In this document: positions 19,753 through 28,341 of the stretch, piece by piece
How positions within the stretch are numbered: the stretch's first letter is position 1
Layout: every line of letters starts with the position of its first letter
Notes under the pieces: model-generated
What the model saw: only the letters and a program-made list of their open reading frames with translations
What the model was told of the DNA's origin: nothing
Databases searched by the model: none
Assembly: GCF_000178955.2 (NCBI RefSeq)
Contig: NC_016631.1
Span: forward strand, 2,418,001-2,482,000
DNA from: Granulicella mallensis MP5ACTX8
GTDB taxonomy: Bacteria > Acidobacteriota > Terriglobia > Terriglobales > Acidobacteriaceae
Length of the DNA stretch: 64,000 nt
Direction: 5' to 3'
Program-made: the position numbers and the translations under genes

Positions 19753-21492
19753 TTAGCTTTGCGGGGTAGCGGCTGCACTTACCGATCGCAAGGCTGCCAG
19801 CGCGGAGTTCGGCTCGGCGGCGAATTTGTTGCGATGATCTGCAAGGTAGCGATGAACGTCCGAGATGACCACGGAACCTTCGCCGACCGCTGATGCCACG
19901 CGCTTCACGGAGTTAGAGCGCACATCGCCCACGGCATACATTCCTGGCACGCTGGTCGCGTAGGGAGTACCGTCAAAGCCTTCTTCGCCTCCCGTGAGGA
20001 TGAAGCCCTTCTTGTCCAGCCGTACCGTGCCGAAGAGCCAACCGGAGTTGGGTTCGGCGCCGATCATCACGAAGACGCTTCCGATCGGCTTCCTGGTCGA
20101 CTCGCCAGTCCCGCGATTGATCCAGGTGACGCAGTCGAGGGACGATTCGCCTTCGAGCTTCACGATCTCCGAGTTGGTATAGAGCGTGATATGCGAAGAG
20201 CTTTCGATGCGCGAGATAAGATACTGCGACATGGTGTTCGCCAGCGATTTACCACGCACGATGTGATGCACATGTTTCGCGATGCCGGATAGAAACACCG
20301 CGGCTTGTCCCGCTGAGTTGCCACCACCCACCACGATCACCTCATGGTCGCGGCAGAGCAGGGACTCCATCGCAGTAGCCGCATAGTAGATTCCACGGTT
20401 TTCATACTGGGCGTAGTTCTCCACCGAAAGTTTGCGGTACTGCGCTCCGGAGGCCACCACGACAGATCGTGAGCAGACCGGGATACCACCCGCGAGGGTC
20501 AGCTTATGGATGCCATCGATCTGTTCCGCCGTGATCGTATCCCTGGAGATGGCGAAGCGTACGCCGAACTTCAACGCCTGCAACTGGGCGCGGCTCGCCA
20601 GGCGCTGGCCGGAGATCCCGGTTGGAAAGCCGAGGTAGTTCTCAATCTTGGAACTGGTGCCTGCCTGGCCCCCGGGAGCGGTGCCCTCGATCACAATGGT
20701 GCAGAGCCCCTCCGATGCCGCATAGACGGCGGCGGCGAGCCCTGAAGGCCCGGCGCCGACGACTGCTACGTCGTAGATCATCTCGGGGTCGGGAAGCTCG
20801 GTGATACCTAGTTCGTCGGCAAGTTGCGTGATGGTGGGCCGCCGCAGGATACGGCCATCGGAGAGGACCACCGCAGGTAGCGTCGGTGTGGGTTCGTGAT
20901 CGGATAGGTCGTCGAGTTGTGCGGTCTCCTCGGCAGGCTCCTCAACGATCCTGTGGGGGTAGCTGTTGCGGATCAGGAAGCGCTGTAGTTGCGTCGTCTC
21001 CGCATCGTTGGCGCGTCCCATGAGGATGATTCCACTGGTCGCTTCGGCGATGATGCCGATGCGACGCCAGATGGTCGCTGAGGTGATGAGATTGGCGATA
21101 TCGCCTTCTGCACGCATGAGTCTCTGCAACTCGTTGCGCGGGATGCGGAGGAGGCGGCTTGCGCGAACCGTCCGCGCTTCTACAAGCGAGCCCTGTGAGG
21201 TCAGAAGATTCAATTCGCCGGAGAAATCAAGTCTCTGATGATGGGCTATGACCTTGGATTCGCCATTCGTTGCGGGCAGAGAGATATCGACCTGCCCGTC
21301 GAGCACGACGTACATATCGACCTGCCGCTCCCCGTGCGTGAACAGCGGGACGTTGGCCGGGAAGGCCTCCTCCCGGCCATAGGAACGCAGGCGTTCGAGC
21401 ATCTCTTCGGTGAGTTTGGCGAATGCGAGGTCCTGGCGATACTCGGGATTGTTCCAGACACTGTTCTCGGTGTTTTCATTGGCGGGCATGGC
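19753..21492 (-). CDS. cNMP-binding domain + Grx-like domain + thioredoxin-reductase-like flavoprotein (lacks CxxC)
   Basis: About 579 residues from ATG at 21492. A longer start at 21579 adds 29 atypical residues. Residues about 25-140 form a cyclic-nucleotide-binding beta-barrel. Residues about 165-235 form a small thioredoxin/glutaredoxin-like domain without its cysteines. From about 245 on there is a pyridine-nucleotide flavoprotein: FAD motif VGAGPSGLAAAVYAASEG, GGQAGTSSKIENYLGFP and NAD(P)H motif VGGGNSAGQAAVFLS. At the place where thioredoxin reductase has CATC, the sequence reads YYAATAME, so disulfide transfer of the usual kind is impossible. It probably acts as a cytosolic flavin oxidoreductase of unknown acceptor, perhaps gated by a nucleotide. 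A paralogue lies at 50659-52317. Confidence 0.88.
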   Translation of the reverse strand, partial: AMPANENTENSVWNNPEYRQDLAFAKLTEEMLERLRSYGREEAFPANVPLFTHGERQVDMYVVLDGQVDISLPATNGESKVIAHHQRLDFSGELNLLTSQGSLVEARTVRASRLLRIPRNELQRLMRAEGDIANLITSATIWRRIGIIAEATSGIILMGRANDAETTQLQRFLIRNSYPHRIVEEPAEETAQLDDLSDHEPTPTLPAVVLSDGRILRRPTITQLADELGITELPDPEMIYDVAVVGAGPSGLAAAVYAASEGLCTIVIEGTAPGGQAGTSSKIENYLGFPTGISGQRLASRAQLQALKFGVRFAISRDTITAEQIDGIHKLTLAGGIPVCSRSVVVASGAQYRKLSVENYAQYENRGIYYAATAMESLLCRDHEVIVVGGGNSAGQAAVFLSGIAKHVHHIVRGKSLANTMSQYLISRIESSSHITLYTNSEIVKLEGESSLDCVTWINRGTGESTRKPIGSVFVMIGAEPNSGWLFGTVRLDKKGFILTGGEEGFDGTPYATSVPGMYAVGDVRSNSVKRVASAVGEGSVVISDVHRYLADHRNKFAAEPNSALAALRSVSAAATPQS

Positions 21493-21714
21493 TTTGGAAT
21501 ATCCTCGCTGGGGTCGTGACCCTATTCTAGTCAGACCGTGGTTGAAAAGCGCACGGCCAAAAGTCCCGGTAGAAATCACCCTGCTTCGAGGCTTTCGCCG
21601 GTTCCTGCTCGATCGCCTTATCCTCTTCAGTCAGGACGCTAAGGTCGGCGCATTCCCAGGCTTGCTAACGATAGGGTGGTGGAACTTCCAGGCATTCGGA
21701 TGGGTGCTTTCAGC

Positions 21715-21742
21715 TTCGAGTCGCGAGTTTCGAGATGCGAGA
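21715..21742. repeat. Degenerate heptad repeat (nnCGAG[T/A] units)
   Basis: Four consecutive 7-nt units, TTCGAGT, CGCGAGT, TTCGAGA and TGCGAGA, followed after a short gap by ACTCGTGAGT in inverted sense. It lies between the divergent flavoprotein gene and the DUF1569 gene. The same unit family is seen at 29228-29269. Confidence 0.7.
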
Positions 21743-21860
21743 TGTTCGTCAACTCGTGAGTCTGCCTTTCATGCCACTTAACCAGAAGACAGAACTTTCG
21801 AAGCTTCGTTATTCTCTTTCCATACAAGCCTTGAGCGAGATGACTGCGAGGAGAATTTCC

Positions 21861-22310
21861 ATGCGAAATTTATTTGAAGCAGCAGCGGTAGAAGAGGTGA
21901 AGCGCCGGATCGCGAGGCTGCGGCCTGACAGCGAGCGGCTATGGGGTGAGATGAGTCCAGCCCAGGCGCTGGCCCATCTCTCTGCGCAGTTCGAGATGAT
22001 CGCGGGACGAACCTTTCCGCCGCGCAGCATGCCTGGCCGGTTGTTTGGGCGGCTCGCGAAATCCATCTTGATGAGTGAGAAGCCGATTCGACGCAATATG
22101 CCGACGGACAAAGAGCTGATTGTGAATGACGATCGCGATTTCGATACAGAACGGCAAAAGCTGCAGGGGATGATTGACTGCTTCGCAGAAAACGGTCCCG
22201 CAGGGTGCACGAAGCATCCGCATAGCTTTTTGGGGCCGCTAACGCCGGAGGAGTGGGCGAGGTTGATGTACAAGCATGTGGACCATCATCTGCAGCAGTT
22301 TGGAGTTTAG
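21861..22310 (+). CDS. DinB-like DUF1569 protein
   Basis: 149 residues from ATG at 21861, which has GAGGAG eight bases upstream. The earlier in-frame start at 21735 would add non-homologous sequence. The family pattern is PAQALAHLSAQFEMI near the start and the HPHSFLGPLTPEEWARLMYKHVDHHLQQF ending. The histidines HLS and KHVDHH would be the metal ligands of a DinB four-helix bundle. The function of DUF1569 proteins is not known. It lies 92 nt before the DNA ligase gene on the same strand, so shared transcription is possible. Confidence 0.8.
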   Translation: MRNLFEAAAVEEVKRRIARLRPDSERLWGEMSPAQALAHLSAQFEMIAGRTFPPRSMPGRLFGRLAKSILMSEKPIRRNMPTDKELIVNDDRDFDTERQKLQGMIDCFAENGPAGCTKHPHSFLGPLTPEEWARLMYKHVDHHLQQFGV

Positions 22311-22402
22311 GGTAGAAATTCTGGCTGTCCGCTGGAAAGAAAGGCCCTTCTCCCCGCAGCGGCTTGCTGCATCCTACTGAAGGACGAGGACCTGAAGGTT
22401 CT

Positions 22403-24388
22403 ATGGCTTTCTTTGTGGCACTGGCGACGTTGGCGGAGAAGCTCTCGCAGGAGGGCAGCCGCCTGAAAAAACGTGCGGCGATCGCCGAGGCGATTGCGTC
22501 TTTACATGCGGCTGCGCCGGAGAGCTCCGACGCGGGACGGTTTGCGCTGTACCTGGCAGGCCAGCCCTTTGCGGAAAACGATGCGCGCAAGCTGAACGCA
22601 GGTGGTGCTCTGCTGAGTCGAGCTGTGCTGACGGTTGCAGGCGCGGACAATGCTCAACTCACAGCGGCCTATCGACGCCATGGCGATCTTGGAGCGGCGG
22701 CGCATGATCTGCTGGTGGCTCCTCATGGCAAAGCCCCGTCGACGGCTACTCTGACACTCGACGATGTGGCGGATGCCTTTGCCGCGATGGCTGTGGCGCG
22801 TACGACGGCTGCGCGCTCGTCGCTGGTGGAAGGGCTGCTGACGCGTGCTACGGCGGTGGAAGCGAAGTACCTGTTGAAGCTGATGCTCGGCGATATGCGG
22901 ATCGGCGTGAAGCAATCGTTGATTGAAGAGGCGATTGCTGTGGCATCGGGCACTGAGGTGGCTGCGGTACGTCATGGTGTCATGCTGGAGGCGGACCTGG
23001 TGTGTGCCGTAGGGCGTGCTTTTGCAGGGACGCTGGCTGCGGCACGCATGACCCTGTTCCATCCCCTGGGGTTCATGCTGGCGTCGCCGGTGGAGACCCC
23101 CGAGGCTGCGGTGGAACGATTTACCGAAGCCCCCGCGAAGGAAAAGCCTGCGAAGGTTGCGAAGCCGAAGAAGGCACGGAAGAAGCGTGTTGGCGAGGAC
23201 TTTGTCGATCTTGCTCCCGTGCAGGAGGTGGTCGCGAGGGATGCGCCAGAGGAGGGGCTCGCAGAGGATGCGCAGATCGAGGCATTGGCGAGCGGAGAGC
23301 TGTCTGCCGGGAGTTCTGGAGTGCTTGCCTTTCTGGAAGACAAGTATGACGGTATGCGGGCACAGGTGCATTGCGGTGATCCCTCGCAGCCGGGTCGTGT
23401 CGCGATCTACTCGCGCAATCGCGAGGACATTACGCAGAGCTTTCCGGAGCTTGCCGAAGCCTTCGCGCAGGTAGAGGAGCCCATGATTCTGGACGGAGAG
23501 ATTCTGGGCTGGGATTTTGGAAAGTCGCAGGCGCTGCCGTTTGCGGTGATGGGGCAGAGAATCGGACGCAAGGTAGTGAGCGATGAAGTGCGTCGGCAGA
23601 TTCCAGCCGTCTTCATGGCCTTCGACCTGCTCTTTGTGGGAGACGAGCTTTTGTTGCCTCTTCCGCTGACCAGGAGGCGCATGCTTCTGGAGGAAGTTGT
23701 AGCGCGATGGAGCGAGCATGCGCGTTCAGCTTTGGCCGCTGACTCGACTCGCAAGGCAGACCAGGCTGGATTGTTCTCGGAGACGGCTCCCGTTGCGGAA
23801 CAGAAGACCCGATGGATGCTGTCACCCTCTCAACCTGTGACGGACGCGGCTGCCATCGACCAGGCGTACCGGGATGCGCGTGCACGAGCGAACGAAGGCG
23901 TGATGCTGAAGCGGGCCGACTCGGCGTATCTGCCGGGACGCCGTGGTCTGGCGTGGGTGAAGCTGAAGCGCGAACTCGCGACGCTGGATGTGGTCATTAC
24001 CGGGGCGGAGTTCGGTCACGGCAAACGTGCGGGTTTGCTCTCTGACTATACCTTTGCCGTGCGGGGACAAGCTGGCCAATTGCTGAACGTTGGTAAAGCG
24101 TACTCTGGCCTGACCGATGCGGAGATCCTGGAGATGACCGCATGGCTTAAGGCCCACACGCTGGAGGATCGCGGATACTTTCGCACGGTCGAGCCGCAGA
24201 TTGTGCTGGAGGTGGCCTTCAACAACATCATGCGGTCCTCGCGCCATGCCTCCGGTTTTGCGCTACGCTTTCCACGCATCCTGCATATCCGGCGGGACAA
24301 GCCGGTCAGTGAGATCGACACGCTGGAGCAGGTGGAGGCGGTGTATCAAACGCAGCCCGACCGGCCTGACGAGAGTCTTGAGGAGTAG
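22403..24388 (+). CDS. ATP-dependent DNA ligase
   Basis: 661 residues from ATG at 22403. Domain order: an N-terminal helical DNA-binding domain (about 1-225, with KYLLKLMLGDMRIGV), a Lys/Ala/Glu-rich linker (about 235-300), the nucleotidyltransferase domain with motif I EDKYDGMR (adenylated Lys at residue 314), EGVMLKRADSAYLPGRR and the motif V-like WVKLKRE near 510-525, and a C-terminal OB fold. This is the archaeal/eukaryal-like type found beside NAD-dependent LigA in many bacteria, where it serves repair. The linker is longer and more charged than I expect. The adjacent phosphoesterase has a Tat signal and is therefore not the ligase-associated PdeM. Confidence 0.93.
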   Translation: MAFFVALATLAEKLSQEGSRLKKRAAIAEAIASLHAAAPESSDAGRFALYLAGQPFAENDARKLNAGGALLSRAVLTVAGADNAQLTAAYRRHGDLGAAAHDLLVAPHGKAPSTATLTLDDVADAFAAMAVARTTAARSSLVEGLLTRATAVEAKYLLKLMLGDMRIGVKQSLIEEAIAVASGTEVAAVRHGVMLEADLVCAVGRAFAGTLAAARMTLFHPLGFMLASPVETPEAAVERFTEAPAKEKPAKVAKPKKARKKRVGEDFVDLAPVQEVVARDAPEEGLAEDAQIEALASGELSAGSSGVLAFLEDKYDGMRAQVHCGDPSQPGRVAIYSRNREDITQSFPELAEAFAQVEEPMILDGEILGWDFGKSQALPFAVMGQRIGRKVVSDEVRRQIPAVFMAFDLLFVGDELLLPLPLTRRRMLLEEVVARWSEHARSALAADSTRKADQAGLFSETAPVAEQKTRWMLSPSQPVTDAAAIDQAYRDARARANEGVMLKRADSAYLPGRRGLAWVKLKRELATLDVVITGAEFGHGKRAGLLSDYTFAVRGQAGQLLNVGKAYSGLTDAEILEMTAWLKAHTLEDRGYFRTVEPQIVLEVAFNNIMRSSRHASGFALRFPRILHIRRDKPVSEIDTLEQVEAVYQTQPDRPDESLEE

Positions 24389-24438
24389 TCGAAGGCAAGA
24401 TTTACGCCAATGCAACATTCAATTCATAAGCTGAAATT

Positions 24439-25371
24439 ATGTCTATGGATCGTCGTCACTTTCTCTCCCTTCTCGGGGCTGCTGGAACCGTTGCTACACT
24501 CGGCCATTCGCCGGTCGCCCAGGCTGAACCTGCTTCCGCTCAGGACTTCGACTTTATCTTCCTGACGGATACGCATATTCAGCCGGAACTCGATGCCACC
24601 AAGGGCTGCGATATGGCGTTCAAGAAGATGCGCACATTCAAGGCTGACTTTGCCATCCAGGGCGGAGACCACATCTTCGACGGCCTTGCGGTGCCTAAAT
24701 CCCGTTCGATCAGCCTCTTCGACCTCTACGACAAGACGCAGCAGGATCTGAGCCTGCCGGTCTATCACACGATCGGCAACCACGACTGCCTTGGCATTTA
24801 CACCAAGAGCGGCATCGAGCCCACGGACCCGCAGTACGGCAAAAAGTACTACGAAGAGCACGTCAGCAAGCTGTACTACAGCTTCGAGCACAAGGGCACG
24901 CACTTCATCGTGCTGGACTCCATCGGCCTCACGCCCGACCGTGCGTACGAGGGCCGCATCGATGCGGCGCAGTTGCAGTGGCTTGCGGACGATCTGAAGG
25001 CGCAGCCTGCCGGAACGCCGATCATTGTTACCAGCCATATTCCCATCGTCAGTGCCATCGATTCCTATTCCCCAGTGCCGGCGACGCCCCCGGCGCACCA
25101 CGGGAATACGGTGGCCAACTCCAGCGAAGTGATTCAGCTCTTCGAAGGACATAATGTGCTCGGCGTTCTGCAAGGCCATACGCACGTCAACGAGCGTGTG
25201 GAGTGGCACGGTGTTCCTTACATCACCAGCGGTGCGGTCAGCGGCAACTGGTGGCAGGGAATTCGCCTGGGTGCGGCGGAGGGCTTTACGGTGGTGTCGC
25301 TGCGCGGTGGCAAGCTTACGACGCGGTATGAGACCTATGGGTTCAAGAGCATCGATCCGCATAACACCTAA
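24439..25371 (+). CDS. Tat-exported metallophosphoesterase
   Basis: 310 residues. The twin-arginine signal MDRRHFLSLLGAAGTVATLG indicates folded export. The calcineurin-type phosphoesterase motifs are in order: FLTDTHIQ, GGDHIF, GNHDCLG, SHIP and GHTHVNE, which together bind a dinuclear metal centre (Fe/Mn/Zn). It likely hydrolyses a phosphomonoester or diester in the periplasm. Similar Tat-exported enzymes include Icc/CpdA-like proteins, but the substrate cannot be fixed. It lies 50 nt after the ligase gene and may be transcribed with it or from its own promoter. Confidence 0.9.
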   Translation: MSMDRRHFLSLLGAAGTVATLGHSPVAQAEPASAQDFDFIFLTDTHIQPELDATKGCDMAFKKMRTFKADFAIQGGDHIFDGLAVPKSRSISLFDLYDKTQQDLSLPVYHTIGNHDCLGIYTKSGIEPTDPQYGKKYYEEHVSKLYYSFEHKGTHFIVLDSIGLTPDRAYEGRIDAAQLQWLADDLKAQPAGTPIIVTSHIPIVSAIDSYSPVPATPPAHHGNTVANSSEVIQLFEGHNVLGVLQGHTHVNERVEWHGVPYITSGAVSGNWWQGIRLGAAEGFTVVSLRGGKLTTRYETYGFKSIDPHNT

Positions 25372-25392
25372 GGCGTTGATGGCATAGGGTGG

Positions 25393-26262
25393 ATGGCTCG
25401 TTGCGAATCGAGTAACGCGTATAACTTGTATATGCTTACCGGCGCAACGAGCCTTCCTTATGGAGTCTATTTTGGCTCCGGCCAGATTCGCCGGGAGGTT
25501 CCAGGCTTTTCCGCGTCGCTTCTGACGCCTGCGCTCCGCGCGGAGGATGTGCCGCTTCACACTCACGAAAACGCGTCGTTTGTGTTCGTGATGTCGGGAG
25601 CGTATCACTCCAGTGCTGACGGTGCGGCACGGATCAAGTCGGAGCCGATGCTTATCTTCAACCCCGCCGGGACGACGCATCGCGATAGCTTTGTGAGAGC
25701 GAGCGGTCGCTTTCTGGCAGTTTCGATCTCCGACCAGAGTTTAAAAGTTGCGTTGAATGGGGCTGTTCTGCCGACTGCGGCCCGGGCGTTTGCTTCCGGT
25801 ACTGGTTTCAACACCGCACTGCGGTTCGCGGAGGAGTGCGCCTCACCGGGAACTGCCGGCATCGCTACGATGGAGGCGATGGGCTGGGAGTTACTTGCCG
25901 CTCTGTCTGGCGCAAAGCTCTGGCCAGCCCAGGACCGGCCCTATGGGCCCTCCTGGATCGGCAGGGCACGCGAACTTTTACACCAACGATGCAGCGACTC
26001 TTTGCAGATCGGGGAGATGGCGCAGCAGCTCGGAGTTCATCCGGTGTACTTCGCACGGATGTTTCGCCAGGTGTTTCACTGCACGCCGGGAGAATATCGG
26101 CTACGGTGCCGTCTGCGTGACGCTTTGTCTTCTATGCGCAGTTCGAGTCTTACGCTGTCGGAGATCGCGTTAGCCGCCGGTTTTTTCGATCAGAGCCACT
26201 TCAGCCATGCATTCCGGGAGCACTTCGGAATCTCGCCACAGGCCTATCGAAGGCAGCTTTAG
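25393..26262 (+). CDS. AraC-family transcriptional regulator
   Basis: 289 residues. ATG at 25432 gives a shorter protein without the first 13 residues. The N-terminal cupin-like sensor has PLHTHENASFVFVMSGAYHSS, and the C-terminal AraC domain is complete: IGEMAQQLGVHPVYFARMFRQVFHCTPGEYR and LSEIALAAGFFDQSHFSHAFREHFGISPQAYRRQ. It begins 21 nt after the phosphoesterase. Its stop is directly followed by the 109-nt inverted-repeat element at 26263, and the next gene is a secreted serine hydrolase, a possible target. Confidence 0.9.
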   Translation: MARCESSNAYNLYMLTGATSLPYGVYFGSGQIRREVPGFSASLLTPALRAEDVPLHTHENASFVFVMSGAYHSSADGAARIKSEPMLIFNPAGTTHRDSFVRASGRFLAVSISDQSLKVALNGAVLPTAARAFASGTGFNTALRFAEECASPGTAGIATMEAMGWELLAALSGAKLWPAQDRPYGPSWIGRARELLHQRCSDSLQIGEMAQQLGVHPVYFARMFRQVFHCTPGEYRLRCRLRDALSSMRSSSLTLSEIALAAGFFDQSHFSHAFREHFGISPQAYRRQL

Positions 26263-26371
26263 AGTAAATCTCCTGTTACTGGGAAGTTGAATCGGGCGTG
26301 CAGTACCGTTTTTCTGGGGAAAAACGGCCATAAATGTCGTGGCTTCGCTTTACACCTACAGGAGATTTACT
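26263..26371. repeat. 109-nt inverted-repeat element with a nested hairpin
   Basis: Outer arms AGTAAATCTCCTGT (26263-26276) and ACAGGAGATTTACT (26358-26371) are perfect 14-nt reverse complements. A second stem inside, CCGTTTTTC-TGGG-GAAAAACGG (26306-26327), is also perfect. The element starts within the stop region of the AraC gene. It could be a small non-autonomous mobile element, a double terminator, or a riboregulatory leader for the hydrolase gene. The outer right arm also contains AGGAG. Confidence 0.7.
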
Positions 26372-26460
26372 TTAGCGGAGATGCGATGGCTTTGAAGTTC
26401 AATTGGTACAAGACTAGTCGCAGCAATCTGATGATATTGAGATCTGGAGATGCTCACCCG

Positions 26461-28269
26461 ATGCCGCTTTCCTCTTCTCTCGCACGCAATACTCTGCGGT
26501 GTTTTGTGGCTTTGGCTGCAGCACTGATACCTGTGGCCGGTTTTTCGCAGACGGCAGGGATGGATCCGCTGACTGGCGTGTGGGGAGCTGAGGCGCGTCT
26601 TGGCGTACCCGCGCAAGGTGAATTGTTTCTGGACGAAGACAAAGGCGTATGGCACGCCTCTATCGCCGGCTATCAGGTCGTCGCGGAGACGAAAGGCAAC
26701 GAGATTCGGTTTACGCTGCCTGACGGTAGCGCGGAGTTTCGCGGAGTCGTAGACGCGGCTGCGAAGGTTGTTCACGGTGAGTGGATACAGCAAGGTGGCG
26801 TGATCCTCGATTCGCAGTATGCAAGTCCCGTCGAACTGCGTTCGGCCGCGCCATCTGTCTGGCGCGGCACGGTAGTTCCGCTCGAACAGCGCGTATCTGT
26901 GTACGTCATCTTCTCTTCGAAAGATGGGAAGATGACCGCGACGATCAGCAATCCAGAAGGGAACTTCTTCCGAAGGCGCGTTTACGTTGTGACCCAAGAG
27001 GGGGACAGAGTCTTCTTAGAATTGAATGGCAAGAAAGTTGAAGGCAGGCTCGACGAGAAGGCCGGGACTCTTTCTCTCCAGTTGGTCAATTGGCTTCCGC
27101 CGTTTCAGTTCACGCATCGGACGGCAAAGGACGCTGACGGATTCTACCCGAGGACCCCGGCCGATAAGGAAGAATGGCGTTATCGCAAGCCGCTCCCGGA
27201 GGGAGATGGGTGGACCACGGCGTCGATGCAGGCTGAGGGATTAGAAGCAGCACCTATCGGAGAGCTGATAAAACAGATTCTCACGGCCGACCCGACCAGC
27301 ACCGCACTGAAGATCCAGAGTCTCCTGATCGCACGCCACGGTCATCTGGTGCTTGAGGAGTATTTCTACGGGTTCAGCCAGGAAAGAGTCCACGATATGC
27401 GTTCCGCAGGCAAGACGTTTGCTCCCGCGCTTGTGGGAGTGGCACGAGAGCATGGAGCGACGTTGACGCCTCAGACGCCTATCTACCCGTTGTTCGCGCA
27501 GTACAGTTCGTTTGCCAACTGGGACATCCGCAAGCAGAAGATGACTCTGCGCGACGTGATGACGATGACTGCGGGAAATGCCTGCGATGACAACAATGAC
27601 GACTCGCCGGGGAACGAAGACCGGATGCAGAGCGACGCGCAGCAGCGGGATTGGTATAAGTATTCGCTTGATCTTCCGATGTTGAAGAATCCGGGCGGGG
27701 AGGACGCGATCTATTGCTCTGGGGATTTGAACCTGGTTGGGGGAGCGGTTGCCGCTGCGACACATTGCTGGATTCCGGAGTTCTTTGAAGCGAATCTTGC
27801 GAGGCCGCTGCAGTTTGGCCGTTATTATCTGAACCTGATGCCCGACGGCCAGGCGTATATGGGTGGGGGAGCGTATCTTCGTCCGCGCGACCAGTTGAAA
27901 CTGGGGCAGCTCTACCTGGATGGGGGCATTTGGAACGGCAAGCGAATTGTCAGCAAGAGCTGGGTGACGGAGTCGACCTCGGTGCACTCACGATTTTCGC
28001 CGACGTACAGCCTTGGGCAAATCCATCAGTACGGCTACGGATGGCACATCCACGATTTGAAGAGTGGTGAGAAGACATACCGGGTCTTCGCTGCAGAAGG
28101 AAATGGCGGGCAGTTTGTTATTGTCGTGCCTGAGCTCGACATGGTCGTGGGAATCACTGGCGGCAGCTATGGTGAGTTCGACCAGTGGTATCGGTGGGAG
28201 CTGGAGCTTGTTCCTGAATTCATCCTTCCAGCTGCTGGTTCGAGACGCAATCATCCGCACAAACCATAG
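26461..28269 (+). CDS. Secreted beta-lactamase-fold serine hydrolase
   Basis: 602 residues from ATG at 26461, chosen because a signal peptide (RCFVALAAALIPVAGFSQ) then begins at once. ATG 26386 is an alternative. Residues about 25-230 form a beta-rich domain without a recognised family. The C-terminal part is a class C beta-lactamase/esterase fold: SxxK as SAGK (Ser 315, Lys 318) and a YxN-like YCSGDLN, with a GMGWHIH-like C-terminal strand (YGYGWHIHDLKSG). It probably acts as a periplasmic esterase or peptidase rather than a true lactamase. It follows an AraC regulator and the inverted-repeat element at 26263-26371. Confidence 0.87.
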   Translation: MPLSSSLARNTLRCFVALAAALIPVAGFSQTAGMDPLTGVWGAEARLGVPAQGELFLDEDKGVWHASIAGYQVVAETKGNEIRFTLPDGSAEFRGVVDAAAKVVHGEWIQQGGVILDSQYASPVELRSAAPSVWRGTVVPLEQRVSVYVIFSSKDGKMTATISNPEGNFFRRRVYVVTQEGDRVFLELNGKKVEGRLDEKAGTLSLQLVNWLPPFQFTHRTAKDADGFYPRTPADKEEWRYRKPLPEGDGWTTASMQAEGLEAAPIGELIKQILTADPTSTALKIQSLLIARHGHLVLEEYFYGFSQERVHDMRSAGKTFAPALVGVAREHGATLTPQTPIYPLFAQYSSFANWDIRKQKMTLRDVMTMTAGNACDDNNDDSPGNEDRMQSDAQQRDWYKYSLDLPMLKNPGGEDAIYCSGDLNLVGGAVAAATHCWIPEFFEANLARPLQFGRYYLNLMPDGQAYMGGGAYLRPRDQLKLGQLYLDGGIWNGKRIVSKSWVTESTSVHSRFSPTYSLGQIHQYGYGWHIHDLKSGEKTYRVFAAEGNGGQFVIVVPELDMVVGITGGSYGEFDQWYRWELELVPEFILPAAGSRRNHPHKP

Positions 28270-28300
28270 CTGTATGGTCTCTCTCAGGCACACTCGATTT

Positions 28301-28341
28301 CGTGCTACCGCCGTGAGCTGGACGGCGTTCTAGCGCAACGG
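28301..28341. terminator. Possible hairpin between convergent hydrolase and methyltransferase genes
   Basis: The stem CGCCGT (28309-28314) and ACGGCG (28322-28327) is enclosed by GCTACCG...CGGTAGC. There is no T run on either side, so a terminator role is only plausible. The TAG stop of the methyltransferase (28330-28332, minus strand) lies inside. Confidence 0.3.

Noticed and set aside
22403..25371. A ligase-associated repair cluster (ligase plus PdeM-type phosphoesterase)
   Set aside because: The phosphoesterase has a Tat signal and is exported; no ligase-associated helicase or exonuclease gene is near.
26461..28269. A true class C beta-lactamase resistance gene
   Set aside because: It is much longer than AmpC, has an extra N-terminal domain, and its YCSGDLN site differs from the usual YxN. 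It is better called a serine hydrolase of the same fold.
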